Assembly (NCBI GenBank): GCA_044224215.1
Contig: JBGAKX010000100.1
Coordinates: 1 to 16,251 of the forward strand
DNA length: 16,251 bases
DNA from: DAOMFM01 sp035429825
Lineage (GTDB): Bacteria > Acidobacteriota > Blastocatellia > UBA7656 > JADIYM01
Direction of reading: 5' to 3'
Below, in pieces: positions 1 through 6,577 of this stretch (its first letter is position 1; each line of letters opens with the position of its first letter). The position numbers were made by a program, and so were the translations under genes. Below the pieces are notes generated by a model that saw only the letters and a program-made list of their open reading frames with translations, made no database searches and had not been told where the DNA came from.

Positions 1-1775
1 AGCTGGGCCACCGGCGGCTCTCGATCATCGATCTGTCCGCGGCCGGCCACCAGCCGATGCCCGATGCTACCGGCCGCTACTGGCTGACCTACAACGGCGA
101 GATCTACAACTTCAAGGCGCTGCGCGAGGAGTTGCGCGGGCTCGGGCACGAGTTCGTTTCAGCGACCGACTCCGAGGTCATCGTCCACGCGTACGCCGAG
201 TGGGGCGCCGCGTGTCTCGAACGCTTCAACGGAATGTTCGCGCTGGCGATCTGGGACACCGAGCGTCGTGTGCTCTTCGCCGCTCGCGACCGGCTCGGGA
301 TCAAGCCGTTCTACTGGACGATCACCGAGCAGGGATTCGCATTCGCTTCGGAGATCAAGGCGTTTCTCGATCTGCCGGGATTTGACCGAACGGTCGACTT
401 TGAGGCGCTCAACCAGTACCTGACGTTTCTGTGGGTGCCGGATCCGCGGACTATCTTCCGGTCGGTCCGAAAGCTCCCGCCTGGTCACTATCTGTATTAT
501 TCTGAAGGAGATACAGGTCCGGCAATCACCGAGTTCTGGGACGTCCGTTTTGACGTGGACCGGACGACGAAGGCAGACGACTGGCGCGAGCGTCTGCTCG
601 AGGGGCTCGGAGCCGCGGTCGAACGTCGGTTGATCGCGGACGTTCCGCTCGGGGCGTTTCTGTCTGGCGGAGTCGATTCGTCGCTGATCGTCGCGCTGAT
701 GACGGACCGGATGGACCGCGCGGTGCAGACCTACACGATCGGGTTTCGCGAAGAGGACCAGCGGTACGACATCCAGGAAGACGACGTCGCATACGCGCGA
801 AAGGTCGCCGACCTGTTTCACACGGACGCGTCCGAGCGCATCATGCAGCCCGACGTGATGGACCTTCTGCCGCGTCTGGTGTTCGCAATGGACGAGCCCG
901 TCGCGGATCCGGCGATCATCACGAGCTTTCTGATCTGCCGCGAGGCGCGCGAGACGCTGACGGTGCTGCTGTCGGGAATGGGAGGCGACGAGCTGTTCGC
1001 CGGCTATCCACGGCACAAGGCGATGCGCCTCGCGAACTACTACAACGCGGTGCCGGCGGCGATGACACGGCCCGTCGTGGACCGGTTGCCGGCGACGCGG
1101 CCGGGTCGCTTGAACGCTCCGCTCAGAAATCTCAAGAAGCTGGCAAAGTCGGCGGCAATGCCGTGGACCGACCGGTACCTCGGGTTCGGGACCTACTTCA
1201 CGGATGCCGAGAAGCAGCGGCTGTACTCGCCGTCGCTTCGCGAGGCGACCGAGGGAATGGACGCGTATCGCGAGCACCGTCGTCACCTTGCGCGCGTCGC
1301 GACCGAGGACCCGCTCAACCAATTGCTCTATCTCGACCTGAAGACGTTTCTGCCGTGTCTGAACCTGACGTATACCGACAAGACGAGCATGGCGGTGGCG
1401 CTGGAGGCGCGCGTGCCGTTTCTCGATCACGAGTTCGTCGCGCTCGCCGGACGGGTTCCGCCGGAGTTGAAGTTGAAGGGACTGCACAGCAAGTACGTGC
1501 TGAAGCGCGCCGCCGAGTCGCGCCTGCCGCGCGAGATCGTGTGGCGCAAGAAGGCAGGCTTCCGCGCGCCGGTGCGCGCGTGGCTGGCGAATGAACTGAG
1601 GCCGATGGTCGACGAGTTGTTGTCACCCGAACGTGTCGCGCGTCGCGGGTATTTCGACTATTCCGAGGTGCGCCGGATCGTCGACGACAACCTGTCGGGC
1701 CGCGAGGACAACAGCCTGAAGGTCTATCAGTTGCTGACGCTCGAGCTGTGGCACGAGGCGTTTCTGGATCGCTGA
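1..1775 (+). CDS. asnB: Asparagine synthetase (glutamine-hydrolysing) type amidotransferase, 5'-truncated
   Basis: This is an AsnB-family enzyme, which uses glutamine-derived ammonia and ATP to amidate aspartate or, in sugar clusters, an unknown carboxylate. The reading frame is open from base 3 (LGHRRLSIIDLS), so the gene begins outside the window. The first 45-50 residues, including the catalytic Cys that follows Met1, are missing. What is visible of the glutaminase domain has YNGEIYNF, TDSEVIVHAYAEWG and ARDRLGIKPFYW. The synthetase domain has the PP-loop FLSGGVDSS, then GMGGDELFAGYPRH, and near the C-terminus TSMAVALEARVPFLDHEF and WRKKAGFRAP. All are classic for the family and the 3' end is intact. 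The stop overlaps the ATG of the next glycosyltransferase by one base (TGATG). That neighbour suggests a role in polysaccharide modification rather than bulk asparagine supply, which is inference. The family is certain; the substrate is not. Confidence 0.95.
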   Translation, partial: LGHRRLSIIDLSAAGHQPMPDATGRYWLTYNGEIYNFKALREELRGLGHEFVSATDSEVIVHAYAEWGAACLERFNGMFALAIWDTERRVLFAARDRLGIKPFYWTITEQGFAFASEIKAFLDLPGFDRTVDFEALNQYLTFLWVPDPRTIFRSVRKLPPGHYLYYSEGDTGPAITEFWDVRFDVDRTTKADDWRERLLEGLGAAVERRLIADVPLGAFLSGGVDSSLIVALMTDRMDRAVQTYTIGFREEDQRYDIQEDDVAYARKVADLFHTDASERIMQPDVMDLLPRLVFAMDEPVADPAIITSFLICREARETLTVLLSGMGGDELFAGYPRHKAMRLANYYNAVPAAMTRPVVDRLPATRPGRLNAPLRNLKKLAKSAAMPWTDRYLGFGTYFTDAEKQRLYSPSLREATEGMDAYREHRRHLARVATEDPLNQLLYLDLKTFLPCLNLTYTDKTSMAVALEARVPFLDHEFVALAGRVPPELKLKGLHSKYVLKRAAESRLPREIVWRKKAGFRAPVRAWLANELRPMVDELLSPERVARRGYFDYSEVRRIVDDNLSGREDNSLKVYQLLTLELWHEAFLDR

Positions 1776-2515
1776 TGGGCGCCGACCGGGTCATGTTCGG
1801 ACGGGTGCCGGTCGACGCGATCGACCAGGCGTCGGCAATCGACCGGATCGAGGCGATGATCGCCGAAGACCGGCCGCACATGATGGTGGTCGTGAATGCG
1901 TCGAAGCTCGTGCTGGCGGCAGGGGACGAGCGTCTGACCGGAATTCTCGAGCGTGCCGATCTCGTCACGGCGGACGGAATGTCGGTGGTGTGGGGCGCAC
2001 GCGTGCTCGGTGGGCGGTTGCCCGGGAGGGTCACGGGCATCGACACGATGGAGCTGCTGGTTGCCCGCGCCGCCAAACGCGGGTGGCGCGTGTTCTTTCT
2101 CGGTGCAAAACCCGAAGCCGTCGCCGCAGCCGTCGACAATCTGCGTCGCGCGAATCCGGGGCTTGCAGTCGCGGGATTTCGTGACGGCTATTTTCGGGGG
2201 CGCGGGGCGGAAGTTGTCGCGACAATTCGAGCAGCGGCGCCGGATGTGCTGTTCGTCGCGATGGGGTCTCCGGCGCAGGAGTTCTTTTTCGACGAGCACC
2301 TTGGCGATCTGGGTGCGAGGTTCTGTCTGGGGGTCGGGGGAAGTTTCGACCATATCGCGGGGCTGAGCAGGCGTGCGCCGGTGTGGATGCAGCGTGCGGG
2401 TCTCGAGTGGCTGCATCGATTCGCGTCCGAGCCGCGGCGGTTGTGGCGGCGGTACCTGATCGGGAATGCGCGGTATGCGGCGCTCCTCGTGCGGTTGCGG
2501 CTGCGGCGGCGTTGA
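1775..2515 (+). CDS. WecG/TagA/CpsF family glycosyltransferase
   Basis: This GT26-type membrane-associated glycosyltransferase of 246 residues is the normal size for the family. Members transfer ManNAc, ManNAcA or glucose onto lipid-linked sugars in teichoic acid, ECA or exopolysaccharide assembly. Family landmarks appear in order: NASKLV (about residues 41-46), ADLVTADGMSVVWGAR with the conserved Asp at about residue 67, RVTGID, WRVFFLGAK, the MGSPAQE motif, GVGGSFDHIAG, then RAPVWMQRAGLEWLHR and the basic tail EPRRLWRRYL, thought to anchor the protein to the membrane. I chose the ATG at 1775 because it overlaps the asnB stop by one base. The GTG at 1748 lies inside asnB and would add nine residues unlike the family, and the ATG at 1793 is a possible shorter start. 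It is probably co-transcribed and translationally coupled with asnB. The donor and acceptor sugars cannot be told from sequence. Confidence 0.93.
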   Translation: MGADRVMFGRVPVDAIDQASAIDRIEAMIAEDRPHMMVVVNASKLVLAAGDERLTGILERADLVTADGMSVVWGARVLGGRLPGRVTGIDTMELLVARAAKRGWRVFFLGAKPEAVAAAVDNLRRANPGLAVAGFRDGYFRGRGAEVVATIRAAAPDVLFVAMGSPAQEFFFDEHLGDLGARFCLGVGGSFDHIAGLSRRAPVWMQRAGLEWLHRFASEPRRLWRRYLIGNARYAALLVRLRLRRR

Positions 2516-2520
2516 TCGTG

Positions 2521-2526
2521 TAGACT
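2521..2526 (+). promoter_or_regulatory. Putative leaderless -10 element (TAGACT)
   Basis: TAGACT lies 9 nt before the ATG at 2536, with no purine-rich SD between them. It sits in the 20-nt gap after the glycosyltransferase gene. No good -35 is visible. It is supported mainly by the same arrangement at five other starts in the window. Confidence 0.4.
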
Positions 2527-2535
2527 CGGCGTCGT

Positions 2536-2880
2536 ATGGCCGACGAAGAGATCGATCTGGACGCGCTGGCGCGCGAATGCGAGGAGGAGTTCTTCATCGC
2601 GAGCGGGCCGGGCGGGCAGCACCGCAACAAGGTCGAGACGGGGGTGCGTTTGACGCATCTGCCGACGGGGATCGTGGTGACGGCGACGGAGCGGCGGTCT
2701 CAGGCGGCGAACCGTCGGGCGGCGCTCGAGCGGATGGCGGAGCGTCTGGCGGAGTCGCGGCGCGTGGAGAAGCCTCGGCGTCCGACGCGGCCTTCGCGCG
2801 CGGCGAAGGAGCAGCGGCTCGGCGAGAAGAAGCATCGCGCCGAGATCAAACGCACTCGGCGGGATTCTGGCCGCGAATAA
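2536..2880 (+). CDS. Small release-factor-like protein with GGQ motif (RF-1 domain)
   Basis: This 114-residue protein is essentially a lone RF-1 catalytic domain (PF00472 type). The stretch FFIASGPGGQHRNKVET places the universally conserved GGQ at residues 26-28. That loop enters the ribosomal peptidyl-transferase centre and hydrolyses peptidyl-tRNA. It continues with VRLTHLPTGIVVTATERRSQ and ends in a long Arg/Lys-rich tail (from about residue 74) that could bind rRNA, as in ArfB/YaeJ and mitochondrial C12orf65/MTRFR. No codon-recognition domain (PxT or SPF) is present, so it is not RF1 or RF2. By analogy it may rescue stalled ribosomes or release peptides from split 50S subunits, which is inference. 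The GPGGQxxNKxxxxVxLxHxPTGIVV pattern looks closer to the C12orf65-like group than to ArfB. It has no SD but has a -10-like TAGACT 9 nt upstream. Confidence 0.85.
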   Translation: MADEEIDLDALARECEEEFFIASGPGGQHRNKVETGVRLTHLPTGIVVTATERRSQAANRRAALERMAERLAESRRVEKPRRPTRPSRAAKEQRLGEKKHRAEIKRTRRDSGRE

Positions 2881-2892
2881 ACGCAAATTTGT

Positions 2893-2910
2893 GGAATCTG
2901 CGGAATCTGC
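2893..2910. repeat. Short tandem repeat, GGAATCTGC x2
   Basis: Two perfect 9-bp copies, followed by GG, lie in the 39-nt gap between the convergent ends of the GGQ gene (2880) and the 239-residue protein gene (2920). The surrounding gap is AT-richer than the rest of the window. There is no hairpin with a T-run that would mark a terminator. Confidence 0.6.
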
Positions 2911-2919
2911 GGCTGTTCC

Positions 2920-3639
2920 CTACTGCATGAAGAACAGGCTCAACCTCGGGATGCGATAGTGCTCGCGCAGCGAACGCGCCACGAACCGGTCGAACGTCTG
3001 CTGGTAGATCGCCTTGTCCATCGCCTTCCTGTGCGGCTTGAGCTGCTTCTTTGCATCCGCCCGCGCCGGCTCGAGCACATCCGTCGCCGCACCCTCCACC
3101 AGCGCCTTTTCGATCAGCGCCTCGAGCGCCGTCAGATCGCGCTCGAGGTTCTCCGTGTTCAGATACACCTCGGCCGCGATCGCCGTCCGGATCTCGTCGA
3201 GCCGCCCCGATGCCCTCTCCAGTGCCTCCGCCATCGCCGGCGGAATATCCGCCCCGAGCGCACGAACCAGATCCTCGGCAGCCCGCGCGAGATATACCTC
3301 GACCGTGTCGCGCGGAAACTCCCACTCGGACGGCTCTCCCGCCGACTCGTCCGCACCGACCATCGACTGCCGGTGCTCCTCGAACGCCGACTCCACCGCC
3401 TGCTGGCAGTAGAAGATCGAGTTCACGCGACGATGCGGATGCGGCCGCGAATCGAACTGGTCGAACGCCGACTCGATCGCCCGCAGTACCACGTGCAACG
3501 GGATGCCGATCTCCTTCCAGCTCTCGATCAACGCCCAGTCGAGCGGTGATACCAGGAGATGCGCGCCGCGCCGGCGGACGAACGTGTCTTCAACCTCGGT
3601 GAAATAGTTGAAGTAGTTGAGCCCGCGCTCTTCATCCAT
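2920..3639 (-). CDS. Conserved helical protein of unknown function ('YFNYF' family), downstream of coaX
   Basis: I cannot assign a function. The protein has 239 residues. It opens with RGLNYFNYFTEVEDTFVRRR and then SPLDWALIESWKEIGIPLHVVLRAIESAFD, a start I recognise as typical of a protein widespread in acidobacterial genomes. The rest is predicted almost entirely alpha-helical, with a linker (about residues 95-112) and a coiled-coil-like Leu/Ala/Glu stretch (about 113-182). The C-terminal segment from about residue 195 (basic KKQLKPHRK, then FDRFVARSLREHYRIPRLSLF) resembles a compact end domain. There is no signal peptide or membrane segment, so it is probably cytoplasmic. The ATG at 3639 overlaps the coaX stop by 8 bases, which suggests coupling to coaX. 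The opening WALIESWKEIGIPLHVVLRAI, with its possible helix-turn-helix spacing, leaves a nucleic-acid or partner-binding role open; that is speculation. Confidence 0.85.
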   Translation of the reverse strand: MDEERGLNYFNYFTEVEDTFVRRRGAHLLVSPLDWALIESWKEIGIPLHVVLRAIESAFDQFDSRPHPHRRVNSIFYCQQAVESAFEEHRQSMVGADESAGEPSEWEFPRDTVEVYLARAAEDLVRALGADIPPAMAEALERASGRLDEIRTAIAAEVYLNTENLERDLTALEALIEKALVEGAATDVLEPARADAKKQLKPHRKAMDKAIYQQTFDRFVARSLREHYRIPRLSLFFMQ

Positions 3640-4402
3640 GCCGGTTCCGCTCGTAGATCAGCCGCAACCCCTCGAGCGTCAGGTCCGGATCGACCGTCTC
3701 GATCAGGTCCGTTCCCTTCCCGATCATCGTCGCCAGACCGCCCGTCGCGATGACCCGCGCCGAACCGCCCAGCTCGTCAACCATTCGCCGCAGAATCCCT
3801 TCCACCATGCCGACGTACCCGTGAAAAAGACCACTCTGGATGGACGTGACCGTCGACGTCCCGATCACGTGCTCCGTGCGAGCGATCTCCACCCGCGGCA
3901 GCCGCGCGGCACGCGCAAACAGCGCTTCGGCCGAAACCTGGATGCCGGGACATATCACGCCGCCAAGATACTCGCCCTTGGCAGAGATCGCGTCGAACGT
4001 GGTTGCCGTTCCAAAGTCGACGACGATGCACGGCCCGCCGTATCGCTCGTACGCCGCGACGCCGTTGACGATCCGGTCCGCGCCGACGTCGGACGGTGGG
4101 TTGTAGAGCACCGGCATGCCGGAGTTGACCGCCGGATCGATGAACAGCGGCTCGACGTGGAAGTAGACCGACGACATCCGCCTGAGCGTGTAGTTGAGCG
4201 GCGGAACAACCGACGCGATCGCGACCGCCGTGATCTCGTCCCACTTCACGCCGCTCAGGTCGAACAGGTTTCGACACAGGATTCCGTACTCGTCGGTCGT
4301 GCGTTGCCGCTCGGTCGTCAACCGCCAGCTGTGGATCATCCGGTCGCCGTCGTACAGACCGAGCACCGTGTTGGTGTTTCCAACGTCGATTACGAGGAGC
4401 AT
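3632..4402 (-). CDS. coaX: Type III pantothenate kinase
   Basis: CoaX phosphorylates pantothenate with ATP, the first step of CoA synthesis. It belongs to the ASKHA fold, is unrelated to CoaA, and is insensitive to CoA feedback. The protein is 256 residues, a normal length. Key motifs are visible: DVGNTNT at residues 6-12 (phosphate 1), SVVPPLN near 64-70, GADR at 107-110 followed by IVNGVAAYERYG (pantothenate site and dimer contact), VDFGTATTFDAI at 128-138 (phosphate 2, with Asp129), GGVICPG near 147-153 and IATGGLA near the C-terminus (adenosine motif). It lies in the cofactor run nadC-unknown-birA-coaX. A 42-nt gap separates it from birA, the widest break within the cofactor genes. That gap carries a TTGTTG-17 nt-TAGCCT promoter-like pair ending 8 nt before the ATG, so coaX may also be transcribed separately. 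The following gene overlaps by 8 bases. Confidence 0.97.
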   Translation of the reverse strand: MLLVIDVGNTNTVLGLYDGDRMIHSWRLTTERQRTTDEYGILCRNLFDLSGVKWDEITAVAIASVVPPLNYTLRRMSSVYFHVEPLFIDPAVNSGMPVLYNPPSDVGADRIVNGVAAYERYGGPCIVVDFGTATTFDAISAKGEYLGGVICPGIQVSAEALFARAARLPRVEIARTEHVIGTSTVTSIQSGLFHGYVGMVEGILRRMVDELGGSARVIATGGLATMIGKGTDLIETVDPDLTLEGLRLIYERNRHG

Positions 4403-4410
4403 CGGTCGGA

Positions 4411-4439
4411 AGGCTACACCGGCGATACCCGGGCAACAA
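4411..4439 (-). promoter_or_regulatory. Putative coaX promoter (-35 TTGTTG, 17-nt spacer, -10 TAGCCT)
   Basis: On the minus strand, TTGTTG (4439-4434) is followed by a 17-nt spacer and TAGCCT (4416-4411), which stands 8 nt before the coaX ATG. The spacing is ideal for a housekeeping sigma factor, but the -35 matches only in its TTG. Transcription would start at or next to the start codon. Confidence 0.4.
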
Positions 4440-4444
4440 CCCGG

Positions 4445-5236
4445 CTAGTCACGCGCCACGCCCGGCTTGAGCGTGACGTCGCCCGCCGACAGCGTGGTCG
4501 TATGCCCATCCGCCAGTCGCACGCGCAACGTTCCTGCCGGCGTGATTCCATCGGTCGTCGCCTCGAACACCTCGCGCCCGTCGTCGATCCGCACGACGCG
4601 TCCGGTCGACATCGGCGACAGCGCCGACCATTCCGACACGATGGCGTCGGCGCCCGCGGTCTCGAGACGGCCGTACCACCGGCCGAGTCCTGCGAGCAGC
4701 GGAAGCAGCAGCTCCCGCGCCTCGATCGGAACGCCTTCCTGATCGAGCGAGGTCGCACGATCGCTCATCTCGAGCGGAACCGCTTCGACGTGGAGGTTGA
4801 TACCGATGCCGAGCACCACCCAGTCCGCGCGATTGTCGCGAAAACTCGCCTCGGCGAGGATTCCGCAGATCTTGCGGCCCGCAACGAGCACGTCGTTCGG
4901 CCACTTCAGTTCGACCGGCATTACGGCGAGCCCTGTCAGCGTATCGGCGACCGCGAGACCAGCCGCGAGCGAGAGCAACGCCACGTCGGACACCGAGATC
5001 ACCGGGCGCAGAAGGACCGACGCGTACAACCCCGCACCGGCGGGACTTCGCCAGGCGCGCCCGTGCCGTCCGCGACCCGACGTCTGCTCGTCCGCGACAA
5101 TCACAAGTCCTTCCGCGGCGCCGTCGTCCGCCAGTTCCTTCAGCAACGAGTTCGTCGAATCGAGCTGCGCATAGATGCGCGCTTCACCGGCGAGCCTGCC
5201 CGCCAGGTAGGGGACGACGTCGCGAGGACTATCCAT
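4445..5236 (-). CDS. birA: Biotin-[acetyl-CoA-carboxylase] ligase (monofunctional BirA)
   Basis: This enzyme activates biotin to biotinyl-AMP and attaches it to the lysine of biotin carboxyl carrier proteins. The product is 263 residues. It has the DSTN motif near residues 26-29, the biotinyl-AMP loop SGRGRHGRAW (about 53-62), KWPNDV (about 111-116), GRKICGILAE with the catalytic Lys near 122, GIGINL, and a C-terminal SH3-like domain (STGRVVRIDDGRE onward). The N-terminal winged helix of bifunctional E. coli-type BirA is absent, so this is class I and should not repress transcription. I chose the ATG at 5236 (MDSPRDVVPY), which overlaps the upstream gene's stop by 8 bases. A TTG at 5260 would extend it with eight unsupported residues. 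There is no clear SD, so translational coupling is likely. Confidence 0.96.
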   Translation of the reverse strand: MDSPRDVVPYLAGRLAGEARIYAQLDSTNSLLKELADDGAAEGLVIVADEQTSGRGRHGRAWRSPAGAGLYASVLLRPVISVSDVALLSLAAGLAVADTLTGLAVMPVELKWPNDVLVAGRKICGILAEASFRDNRADWVVLGIGINLHVEAVPLEMSDRATSLDQEGVPIEARELLLPLLAGLGRWYGRLETAGADAIVSEWSALSPMSTGRVVRIDDGREVFEATTDGITPAGTLRVRLADGHTTTLSAGDVTLKPGVARD

Positions 5237-5654
5237 TCTGGTTGCGTTGCCCGACGACAATGTCGATGTACCGGTTCGTCGCGTCGAGGGCCGCCTTGGC
5301 GGCGGCCTGTATCGGGTCGTCGCCCGCGCGACAGCTTCCGAAGAGCTGGATCTGGCGCCCCTCGAAATTCATGTCGATCAGGAGAACCACTAGTTCCTTG
5401 CCGAGCGCGTGGACCCGGTCGACCTCGTTGAGGTTGCAGTAGAAGGCACGCTCGACGAACGACTCGACCGCGTCGAGCGTCGCGAGCGCCGCGCCGCGCA
5501 GGGCTGCACCGTGCTCGCCGGGATCGAACAACGGGCTGCGTCCGTGAACCGGCGCGCCTTGCCACGACACCGTGACCTCCGTCCAGATCCTCGAGCCGTC
5601 CGAAAGGCCTTCGACGCGATCGAGCTTGAGACGAACGCGTTGATTTGAACTCAT
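5229..5654 (-). CDS. Conserved protein of unknown function between nadC and birA
   Basis: The protein has 141 residues and I assign no function. The N-terminal half is beta-rich (RVRLKLDRVEGLSDGSRIWTEVTV). The middle helix LRGAALATLDAVESFVE is followed by VHALGKELVVLLIDMNFEG, and the C-terminus reads LFGSCRAGDDPIQAAAKAALDATNRYIDI. The pattern of strands, then 'G-D-P-xx-Ax-AxLxAxNR', is seen in many small uncharacterised bacterial proteins and faintly recalls small-molecule regulatory domains such as the LeuA C-terminus. I regard this as a weak structural analogy only. Tyr-Cys in FYCNL and Cys in GSCRAG are the only cysteines. The ATG at 5654 is chosen because AGGAGG lies 7 nt upstream, the best SD in the window. 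An upstream extension would overlap nadC. Its position between nadC and birA, with tight spacing on both sides, suggests cofactor-linked housekeeping. Confidence 0.88.
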   Translation of the reverse strand: MSSNQRVRLKLDRVEGLSDGSRIWTEVTVSWQGAPVHGRSPLFDPGEHGAALRGAALATLDAVESFVERAFYCNLNEVDRVHALGKELVVLLIDMNFEGRQIQLFGSCRAGDDPIQAAAKAALDATNRYIDIVVGQRNQNG

Positions 5655-5661
5655 GGCCTGT

Positions 5662-5667
5662 CCTCCT
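5662..5667 (-). promoter_or_regulatory. Strong Shine-Dalgarno (AGGAGG) that fixes the start at 5654
   Basis: A full AGGAGG on the minus strand stands 7 nt before the ATG at 5654 and within the 31-nt gap after nadC. It rules out the longer open frame that runs back to 5834 inside nadC. Confidence 0.8.
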
Positions 5668-5685
5668 GGGGCGTCGCGCCGAAAG

Positions 5686-6543
5686 CTACATCGGCACGAT
5701 CTTGAAGCTGATATCGGCAGCCGGAGCCGAGTGCGTGAGCGCACCGACCGACACCAGGTCGACACCCGTCTCGGCATAGGAGCGGATGTTCTCGAGCGTG
5801 ATACGGCCGGATGCCTCGAGCAGGATGTCATCACCGCCCGGCTCAGAGCGAACGAGTTCGACGGCTTCGCGCAGCCGTTCCGGACTCATGTTGTCGAGCA
5901 GGATCGCGTCGGCGCCGCACTGCAGCGCCTCGCGAAGGTCGTCGATGGATCCCACCTCGATCTCGATGCGCAACAGGTGGCTCATGCTCTGCTGCGCGCG
6001 CGTCATCGCCTCGCGGATTCCGCCCGCGAGCGCGATGTGGTTGTCCTTGATCAGACAGCCGTCGTCGAGCCCGAACCGGTGATTCCGGCCGCCGCCGATC
6101 AGCACGGCGTACTTGTCGAGCATCCGCAACCCCGGCGCGGTCTTCCGCGTATCGACGACCTGGGCGCGCGTTCCGTCGATCGCGTCAACATAGCGGCGCG
6201 TGACCGTCGCGATTCCCGACATTCGCTGGATCAGATTCAGCGCCGTCCGCTCACCCATCAGCAGCACCTGGGCGAGCCCTTCGATTCGCGCGAACTCCTG
6301 CCCTTCCGCCGCGCGCTCGCCGTCATAGACGAACGCCTCGAGCTCCATTCCGGGCTCGAGGTTCGAAAAGATCGCCTCGGCGACCTCGAGCCCCGCCACG
6401 ACGAGCGGCTGCTTTGCAAGAAAACGGCCGCGGCCTCGCACCGACGGCCGGACGGTCGCCTGCGTGGTCACGTCGCCCCGGCCGATGTCCTCGCCGAGAA
6501 ATGCTGATGCCATGTTGAACAAGACGTTCGGGTCGAGATCCAT
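5686..6543 (-). CDS. nadC: Nicotinate-nucleotide pyrophosphorylase, carboxylating (quinolinate phosphoribosyltransferase)
   Basis: NadC converts quinolinate and PRPP to nicotinate mononucleotide, CO2 and PPi, the committed entry into de novo NAD. The 285-residue length is normal. The N-terminal domain has EDIGRGDVTT (residues 18-27). Substrate-binding motifs follow: ERTALNLIQRMSGIAT (98-113), DTRKTAPGLR (131-140), GGGRNHRFGL (150-159) and LIKDNHI (164-170), then EVGSIDDL, LLDNMSPE and LEASGRITLENI. The barrel ends with GVDLVSVGALTHS, and together these give the full PRPP and quinolinate site. nadA and nadB are not in the window. The ATG at 6543 has no SD but has TACTCT 8 nt upstream, within the 34-nt gap after the flippase gene. 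It may therefore head its own transcription unit leading into the birA-coaX run. Confidence 0.98.
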   Translation of the reverse strand: MDLDPNVLFNMASAFLGEDIGRGDVTTQATVRPSVRGRGRFLAKQPLVVAGLEVAEAIFSNLEPGMELEAFVYDGERAAEGQEFARIEGLAQVLLMGERTALNLIQRMSGIATVTRRYVDAIDGTRAQVVDTRKTAPGLRMLDKYAVLIGGGRNHRFGLDDGCLIKDNHIALAGGIREAMTRAQQSMSHLLRIEIEVGSIDDLREALQCGADAILLDNMSPERLREAVELVRSEPGGDDILLEASGRITLENIRSYAETGVDLVSVGALTHSAPAADISFKIVPM

Positions 6544-6551
6544 GGCGCTCT

Positions 6552-6557
6552 AGAGTA
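6552..6557 (-). promoter_or_regulatory. Putative leaderless nadC -10 element (TACTCT)
   Basis: TACTCT on the minus strand ends 8 nt before the nadC ATG and lies in the 34-nt gap after the flippase stop. No convincing -35 is seen. The placement matches the hexamers before coaX (8 nt) and the OGG gene (8 nt). Confidence 0.4.
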
Positions 6558-6577
6558 CCGCCACGTGCCGCGCGAAT

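Noticed and set aside
4403..4444. Riboswitch upstream of coaX or nadC
   Set aside because: The gaps of 42 and 34 nt are too short for known riboswitches and no such fold is apparent.
3617..5431. A 604-codon open frame on the plus strand, antisense to coaX and birA
   Set aside because: It has low-complexity Arg/Asp/His composition and no motif, while the opposite strand encodes clear CoaX and BirA.
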